This document shows positions 12,101 to 16,371 of a stretch of 16,371 bases of DNA, piece after piece. The translations under genes and the position numbers were made by a program. How positions within the stretch are numbered: the stretch's first letter is position 1; the number at the start of each line of letters is the position of its first letter. A model generated the notes under the pieces. That model was not told the DNA's origin, ran no database searches, and was given only the letters and a program-made list of their open reading frames with translations. Source of the stretch: Gamarada debralockiae (Eukaryota; Ascomycota; Leotiomycetes; Helotiales; Hyphodiscaceae); the NCBI GenBank assembly GCA_002803225.1, contig NXFV01001503.1, forward strand, positions 1-16,371. The letters run 5' to 3'.

Positions 12101-15100
12101 CGAGGGCGAGAGCAACTTTGGTGCGACGGCATACGATATCGTTCTGGATGTCACCGATCCTGCTTCACACGATATCACCATCAAGTGGCAGACCCAGAAA
12201 TTGTTGTACTCTCGTCAGCATGCTCAGATCATGGTAGATAGCTACATGCGTCTGCTTCGTTATTTTGCGGATGACGTTCGTGCCGAGATCGATACCGCAC
12301 CTTTGTATAAGGCGGAGGATGTTATGGCGGCCATTGAAGTAGGACGAGGTAGGTGGTGGCATCTTCTAATTCTGGACGACTGATTCTAACTTGCTTCCTG
12401 CAGGGCCCCAATTCACCAGCGAATGGCCGGAGACTCTTTCCCAGAAAGTCGATCAGGTCGCTCTCCAGTATCCAGACGACATTGCATTGCGCGATGGGTA
12501 TGCCAACGCCTTGACTTATCGTGCGATGAACCATGCCATCGACCAGATTTGCGAAGCATTGCTCCGCGCTGATATCAACCCAGGTGACAAGGTGGGAGTC
12601 TTCCAAAAGTGTGGTGTCATGTGGGTATGTTCTTTGCTGGCGATCTGGCGCTCTGGAGCCGTATACGTGCCGCTGGATCTCCGCAATGGGTTGCATCGTC
12701 TCGCTTCTATCGTTGATGTTGTTGGTCCCAGTGCTATTCTTTGCGACGACTCTGTTGCAGATGACATTGTGCAGCTCGCCTCCCCTACTACGACACGCAT
12801 TGTGAATGTCGACCAGGTCCGGAAGGCCGACACAACTCCCACACGCCGTGTCAACCAGGCCACTAGAGAGAGTTCTGCTATGATCTTGTCCAGCAGCGGA
12901 TCTACTGGTGTCCCCAAATGCATTGAGGTTGGCCATTCGAGTCTGCTCAATCTTTTCGAGGGCGACAGCAAAACCTGGACTCTCGGACAGCCGAATGTCC
13001 TCCAGCAGAGCGCGTACAGCTTCGACATTTCCATGGATCAGATTATGACCAGTCTTGTGAATGGAGGCACTCTTTATATTGCTTCCCAGGAACAGCGATC
13101 GGATTTTGGCGAAATCGCTAAGATTATCGCTAGCAACGACATTACATATACCATGGCTACTCCCTCAGAATATTCCGGTTGGATCAACTATGCTTCTTCC
13201 ACCCTGTCTCAGGCTCAGCACTGGCGCCTGGCCAATGTCGGTGGAGAGGGCTGGAGCAGCACTCTGCGTGACTCGTTTGAAGACCTACTTTTGCCTAACC
13301 TCGAGCTCCAAAACTGCTACGGACCAGCAGAGAGCTGCGTCTGGTGTACGCGATGCAAAATACAGTACCCGGCGGAAACCACGCTCATTCCGGCTGGGCG
13401 CGCTCTTTCAAACTATTCCCTTTACATTGTTGACCGCAAATCGAACGTGATACCTACCGGCATCCTGGGGGAGATACTCATCGGAGGCGCCGGCACCGCT
13501 GTCGGGTACTACAAGGATCCTGAACTCACTAAAGACAAGTTCACAGCCGATCAGAAGGCTTCTTCAGCACATATGACTAGTGGATGGGATCGGGTCTACC
13601 GAACGGGTGACAAGGGCTCCTTGATGGACGATGGCACCTTGGTCGTCCAGGGCCGGATCACGGGCGACGCGCAGATCAAGCTCCGGGGTTTCCGCATTGA
13701 TCTGGAAGACATTGAAACATCTATTGTGAGAGGATCGAACGGTGTACTCTCGCGCAGTGTCGCTTCCATCCGCGGAGAGGCCCAGTTGAGCTATCTGGTC
13801 GCGTTTGTGGAGTTCGCTGATGGATATCCTGGCGAAGACCGGCAGGCCTATCTCGCTCGACTACTTAACACACTCCCACTGCCCCAGTACATGCGACCAA
13901 ATATGCTAATCCCTCTAGACCGCATTCCTTTGAACTCTCATGGCAAGGTCAACCGACTCGTCATTGCTACTCTCCCTTTGCCTTCGGGTACGCCAAAAGA
14001 AGAGTTTGCCGTGGACTTTACGCCCACAGAACAGGCTGTTCGGGATCTCTGGCTGAAGATTTTGTCTGACTCCGTCCCACACAGTGCTTCCATCAGCCCT
14101 GATAGCGACTTCTTCCAACTAGGAGGCAACTCGCTAGTCACAATTCTGCTGCAAACGCGTATTCGGGAGACATTCGGGGTCCTTATTCCGCTCATCAAGA
14201 TCTTTGAATCTAGCACCCTCTCCGGTCTTGCCGCGGCAATTGAGCTCTCAGTAGCCAACATGATCAAATGGGACGTCGAAACCGCCTTGACTGATGACAT
14301 GCTACAGGTGTCCCCAGCCGAACGCTCAAGTTCGCATCGGACCGCCTCCGAGCTGATTGTCGTCTTAACCGGTGCATCTGGCTTCATAGGCCGCCATATC
14401 CTGCAAAGCCTAATCGAAGACAAGAACGTCGCACAGATTCACTGCATTGCTGTCCGGCATCGTCCTGAGAGTGATCCTATCCAGCAAAAGCTGAATGCTC
14501 TCGTCGCCTCCTCTTCCAAAGTCATGCTGCATGCAGGAGATCTGGAAGCACCCTATCTCGGTCTCTCCAAGTCAGATTTTGCCATGCTAGCCCAACAAGC
14601 CGACACGCTCATTCACAGCGGTGCAAACCGTTCTTTCTGGAGCGCCTACGACTCAGTCCGGGCAGTCAACGTCCAGTCGACCAAGGAGCTGGCCCGCATG
14701 GCTGCAGTATCTCTGCGAGATCACCATCGTATCGTGCCAATCCATTTCCTCTCCGGCAGCGAGATCCTCGCCGAACCCCCAACAGATGGCTCAATGGGCT
14801 ATGTAGCCTCCAAATGGGCTAGCGAGCAGTTTCTACAGAAATTTGCTGACCACTTGAATCTTCCCGTGCACATCCACCGCCAGCTACCAGTTCCCGAAGG
14901 CCCCGAAACCACGGACGAGGAACTCGAGAGAGTATATGAAGAGTTCGTCGAGGTAGCAAGCAGAATGGACGAGTTGCCCAGCTCAGACTTATGGAGTGGA
15001 CATTACGATCTTATCCCAGCCGATCGAATGGCGCGGGATGTAGTGGGCCAAGCCTTGGAAACTTCGGCCGGTGGCGGAGTCTACCACCATTCGCATGTCA

Positions 15101-15300
15101 GCTCCATCCGAATGGATATCTCGCAGTTCGTGCAGAAGATGGCGGCCAGACCGGAATATGTGGAGAGTACCCTGCCTAAGATTCCAGCCCATTTGTGGGT
15201 TGGCAAGGCTAAATTGGTTGGGTTTAGGTATCAATTTAGTATCATGGATATGTTGTTGCAAGATGCAGAGGGCAAGTCATTGGGAATGTTGCAGCGGTAG
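3130..15300 (+). CDS. Hybrid highly reducing PKS-NRPS megasynthase
   Basis: Proposed join: 3130-3790, 3866-10435, 10501-12348, 12404-15300. This is 11,976 nt and 3991 aa, the usual size for fungal PKS-NRPSs. The introns (75, 65 and 55 bp) are all phase 1. Intron 1 removal restores FAPNMYIAESN in the ketosynthase, intron 2 lies just before the ACP, and intron 3 lies at the C/A junction. Domains by residue: KS 17-457, AT 574-891, DH 963-1267, degenerate C-methyltransferase 1366-1605, non-catalytic spacer 1621-2116, KR 2120-2306, ACP 2412-2484, C 2582-3022, A 3039-3550, T 3567-3640, R 3676-3987. Core catalytic residues are present in every domain except the methyltransferase, and there is no enoyl reductase. 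The enzyme should build a polyketide iteratively from malonyl-CoA, couple it to one amino acid as an amide, and release it through the SDR-type terminal domain. An in-frame second ATG at 3163, just before the KS, is an alternative start. The product cannot be named from sequence. No stop codon or frameshift breaks the gene once the introns are removed. Confidence 0.95.
3178..4575 (+). other. Ketosynthase (KS) domain
   Basis: Residues about 17-457, interrupted by intron 1 (3791-3865). The domain opens with [14 protein letters not shown]. The nucleophile Cys187 sits in DTACSSS, the two catalytic histidines are His326 (EAHGTGT) and His377 (IGHTEG), and the domain closes at [13 protein letters not shown]. 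All residues for decarboxylative Claisen condensation are in place, so it should be active. Confidence 0.95.
4924..5877 (+). other. Acyltransferase (AT) domain
   Basis: Residues about 574-891. It starts with [10 protein letters not shown]. The serine nucleophile is Ser669 in GHSSG and the catalytic His778 is in AYHSHH. It ends near GPHPTL and LARGR. It is expected to load malonyl-CoA, as fungal iterative PKSs do. No starter (SAT) domain precedes the KS. Confidence 0.94.
6091..7005 (+). other. Dehydratase (DH) domain
   Basis: Residues about 963-1267. The first hot-dog half carries His995 in [10 protein letters not shown], matching HxxxGxxxxP. The second half carries Asp1180 in [11 protein letters not shown], matching DxxxQ. 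Both catalytic residues are intact, so dehydration of beta-hydroxy intermediates to enoyl groups is expected. Confidence 0.92.
7300..8019 (+). other. C-methyltransferase-like domain, probably inactive
   Basis: Residues about 1366-1605. The fold is recognisable from [41 protein letters not shown] and GFSGID. Compared with the usual fungal PKS cMeT motifs (from memory), the SAM-binding EIGAGTGG reads ELRAGNGS, with Arg1439 in place of the first glycine. The Glu expected after PGGxLLL is His. The GWWLG block is absent, and the region between PGGY and GFSG is short. The His of the catalytic His/Glu pair is kept (NGLHVS). Loss of SAM binding and of methylation is inferred. Confidence 0.75.
8065..9552 (+). 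other. Non-catalytic spacer (ER0/pseudo-KR region)
   Basis: Residues about 1621-2116, between the methyltransferase and the KR. In related fungal PKS-NRPSs this stretch holds a structural pseudo-KR and a collapsed enoyl reductase. I see no NADPH-binding glycine motif of an active ER. Enoyl reduction, if it occurs, would need a separate trans-acting ER, and none is encoded in this window. Confidence 0.65.
9562..10122 (+). other. Ketoreductase (KR) domain
   Basis: Residues about 2120-2306. The Rossmann motif is GMTGSLGLS (from 2126), followed by SSRRP. The catalytic set is Lys2229 (RPKVDG), Ser2253 (LFSSL), Tyr2266 and Asn2270 (FYSAGNAF). It should reduce beta-keto groups with NADPH. Confidence 0.93.
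10503..10721 (+). other. Acyl carrier protein (ACP) domain
   Basis: Residues about 2412-2484, directly after intron 2. The phosphopantetheine attachment site is Ser2442 in [12 protein letters not shown]. It carries the growing polyketide chain. Confidence 0.94.
10797..10832 (+). repeat. 12-bp coding minisatellite in the ACP-C linker
   Basis: CCGCCGGCCGAT occurs twice exactly (10809-10820 and 10821-10832), preceded by a diverged unit with three mismatches (10797-10808). It encodes [12 protein letters not shown] at the start of a low-complexity, acidic Ser/Thr/Asp-rich linker that joins the PKS to the NRPS half. Unit changes keep the frame, so copy number may vary between strains. Confidence 0.9.
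11013..12335 (+). other. NRPS condensation (C) domain
   Basis: Residues about 2582-3022. It starts near [13 protein letters not shown]. The catalytic motif HHIAMDG spans 2712-2718, with His2713 as the base. Other landmarks are [10 protein letters not shown] and FQAFLDYRQ. It should condense the ACP-bound polyketide with the aminoacyl-T intermediate. Confidence 0.93.
12439..13974 (+). other. NRPS adenylation (A) domain
   Basis: Residues about 3039-3550. Cores in order: A3 [11 protein letters not shown] (Lys3198), A4 FDISMDQ, A5 NCYGPAES, A6 [16 protein letters not shown]7 YRTGDKG, A8 [23 protein letters not shown]10 NSHGKVNR (Lys3541). By-eye alignment to the GrsA pocket gives D-I-D-M-A-V-C-V-W-K. 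The leading Asp points to an ordinary alpha-amino acid, but I cannot assign which. The usual Gly after PK in A3 is Cys, and the tyrosine/threonine before the SG is Ser. Confidence 0.9.
14023..14244 (+). other. Thiolation (T/PCP) domain
   Basis: Residues about 3567-3640. The phosphopantetheine site is Ser3603 in [11 protein letters not shown]. It carries the amino acid and then the polyketide-aminoacyl product. Confidence 0.93.
14350..15285 (+). other. C-terminal reductase-like release (R) domain
   Basis: Residues about 3676-3987. It is an extended SDR fold with GASGFIG (3683-3689) for NAD(P)H and the YxxxK pair Tyr3826/Lys3830 in GYVASKW, preceded by a Ser-containing FLSGS strand. Family members release the chain either reductively as an aldehyde or non-reductively by Dieckmann cyclisation to a tetramic acid. 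The intact YxxxK allows reduction but does not prove it. Confidence 0.85.
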
Positions 15301-15435
15301 TTTACCTTCTTTTACAGAAGACATTAGACTAGACTTCTTTTTTTCTTTACATTTTTACTTGTACTCTATGATAAAATATATATTGCTTCTTCAATTCCAT
15401 CCTCTTGCTGATTCCTTCTACCGTTTCTAAATGTG
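15301..15435 (+). terminator. 3' UTR and poly(A) region of the PKS-NRPS
   Basis: A T-rich tract (15336-15358) and an A-rich GATAAAATATATA (15369-15381) follow the stop within about 80 bp. This is the usual make-up of a fungal cleavage and polyadenylation region. There is no strict AATAAA close by. Confidence 0.4.
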
Positions 15436-15439
15436 GCTC

Positions 15440-15600
15440 GTAAATATCAGAGTGTGGCTTAGTAATCGGACTCCTCAAGGAACACGGCCGTAGGATACGG
15501 CCATAGGGTCAGCAGTACAGGGAGTGCATTGCTCTATAAATATAGGTTTTACAGTCGGTAGAGATCAATAAACAATAATCGAACACTTCAATTTAACCAT
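15440..15600. mobile_element. Possible decayed retrotransposon LTR fragment
   Basis: The stretch has LTR-like order: a TATAAATA box (15535-15542) followed 25 bp later by AATAAA (15567-15572), after an upstream segment with repeated ACGGCC units. Its sequence style (GTGTGGCT, CGGACTCCTCAAGGAACACGG) reminds me of fungal copia-type LTRs, but this is from memory. Clear TG...CA ends and target duplications were not found, and no reverse transcriptase or integrase is nearby. Confidence 0.3.
15484..15509. repeat. 13-bp imperfect tandem repeat
   Basis: ACGGCCGTAGGAT (15484-15496) is followed by ACGGCCATAGGGT (15497-15509), with two mismatches. It lies inside the LTR-like stretch. Confidence 0.85.
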
Positions 15601-15790
15601 ATGACACTTCAGAGCCCTTGATCCGCGTGACCCCGCCTGTCAAAACATATCCCACTAGGCCTTATAAGGTAAGACATAGCCCCCCAGACCTCCCCTCCTC
15701 TTGATCAAGCGAAAATTCCTAGATCAGGACTAGTAAGATCAAATACTTTTTGAAATAATTCTTTGCTACAGTAGTAGTAGTATTATAAAT

Positions 15791-15808
15791 ATAACTATAA
15801 CTATAACT
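15791..15808. repeat. 6-bp tandem repeat (ATAACT, 3 copies)
   Basis: Three exact head-to-tail copies of ATAACT, followed by GTAAC and preceded by a (GTA)4 run and TATAAATA. Confidence 0.88.
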
Positions 15809-15864
15809 GTAACAAGAGCCTAGCTCCTGAAGATACATAGGCGATTTCACATGGCGATTATTAT

Positions 15865-15879
15865 TTGAGCCAGGCTCAA
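15865..15879. repeat. Short palindrome (7-bp arms)
   Basis: TTGAGCC-A-GGCTCAA is a perfect inverted repeat with a single central base. No gene lies next to it. Confidence 0.85.
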
Positions 15880-15887
15880 CATTGTGC

Positions 15888-15907
15888 ACAGTCAGGGACA
15901 GTCAGCG
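15888..15907. repeat. 10-bp tandem repeat (ACAGTCAGSG, 2 copies)
   Basis: ACAGTCAGGG (15888-15897) is directly followed by ACAGTCAGCG (15898-15907), one mismatch. GTCAG recurs at 15923 and 15948. Confidence 0.82.
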
Positions 15908-15925
15908 ACTAATCAGCGGTTAGTC
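15907..15925. repeat. Inverted repeat GACTAA/TTAGTC
   Basis: Six-base perfect arms (15907-15912 and 15920-15925) flank a 7-base loop, overlapping the end of the ACAGTCAG tandem repeat. Confidence 0.75.
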
Positions 15926-16371
15926 AGTATACAGTGCAGTTGCAGAGTCAGCAGCTTGTACAGCTAGCATGTGAAGTCAAGAGCTAGGAGTCAAGGATAA
16001 GTAAGGCTTATTGACTGTACTTGGGAAGGCAAGCTTAAGTTTTTTATCACACAAGCGCACTAGTACTACAGTACCTCTTTTCAACTACTCCGAATACAAT
16101 CACTATTATCTCTCTTCCCCTATTGCTACTTCTCTGATATACTGTAATCCATCCTGCTCCCCTACGGGGAAAAAGAAGCGGCTGAAATTGGCACATGCAT
16201 AACACTATAGTCCTTACTTTAGCAATAACAAAACTTCCACAAAACTTTATTAAATTTGCTGAAACTTGACTTCATAGCTCTAAAGAAGTTAAACTGCCTT
16301 CCGACTAAATTTTGGAAATTTTGATTGAGGTTTTGCGGTTTTTCTTTGAGCCTGAAAGCAGGACGTAGTTT

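Larger units (their letters stand above)
15601..16371. other. Gene-free AT-rich flank with short repeats
   Basis: No coding region is supported. The sequence is richer in A/T than the megasynthase gene and holds a (GTA)4 microsatellite (15771-15782), ATAACT x3 (15791-15808), a second TATAAATA (15784-15791), GTCAG-containing repeats, two AGTCAAG copies (15975 and 15989), and a TCCCC-TAC-GGGGA hairpin (16158-16170). It could be old transposon debris at the cluster border or simply intergenic DNA. Confidence 0.5.

Noticed and set aside
12322..12936. 204-codon antisense frame across the C/A boundary
   Set aside because: It is antisense to the well-supported PKS-NRPS coding sequence and crosses its intron, with no recognisable domain.
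15071..15430. 119-codon plus-strand frame overlapping the end of the megasynthase
   Set aside because: It is an out-of-frame shadow of the R domain that runs into the T-rich 3' UTR.
16158..16170. TCCCC-TAC-GGGGA hairpin followed by an A run, terminator-like
   Set aside because: The stem is only 5 bp, and intrinsic hairpin terminators are not how fungal Pol II genes end.
16011..16202. 63-codon plus-strand frame in the right flank
   Set aside because: Low-complexity Ser/Tyr/Leu-rich translation in AT-rich, repeat-bearing DNA, with no motif or splice support.

Overview
The window looks like nuclear DNA of a filamentous ascomycete (Pezizomycotina, most in keeping with the Aspergillus/Penicillium type; the exact taxon cannot be read from the sequence). 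The basis is short spliceosomal introns of 55-84 bp with GTAAGT/GTATGT-like donors and CTAAC-type branch sites, a fungal iterative PKS-NRPS megasynthase, and a divergently transcribed 14-helix (DHA2-type) MFS exporter. It is part of a secondary-metabolite gene cluster.

Layout: 1-481 is the 3' flank of the exporter and holds no supported gene. 482-2576 (minus strand) is the MFS exporter. My splice model has six exons, totals 1707 nt and encodes 568 aa. 2577-3129 is a 553-bp divergent intergenic region, the probable shared promoter, with two adjacent short tandem repeats. 3130-15300 (plus strand) is one PKS-NRPS gene of four exons. The splice model (three introns, all phase 1) totals 11,976 nt and encodes 3991 aa with the order KS-AT-DH-cMeT(degenerate)-non-catalytic spacer-KR-ACP-C-A-T-R. 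15301-16371 has no gene; it is AT-richer, carries short tandem and inverted repeats, and contains a stretch that looks like a decayed retrotransposon LTR.

How the parts should work together (family knowledge plus inference): the HR-PKS half builds a reduced chain from malonyl-CoA. The C domain amidates it with an amino acid chosen by the A domain and carried on the T domain. The C-terminal SDR-type R domain releases the product, either as an aldehyde or by Dieckmann cyclisation to a tetramic acid. The DHA2 transporter probably exports the product. No enoyl reductase domain is seen and no trans-ER gene lies in the window. The methyltransferase has lost several key residues, so an unmethylated, partly unsaturated chain is the simplest prediction unless a trans-ER lies outside. 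I cannot assign a product. The most distinctive points are the eroded methyltransferase in an otherwise intact enzyme, an atypical adenylation-domain pocket and A3 core, and an in-frame alternative splice acceptor just before the ACP.
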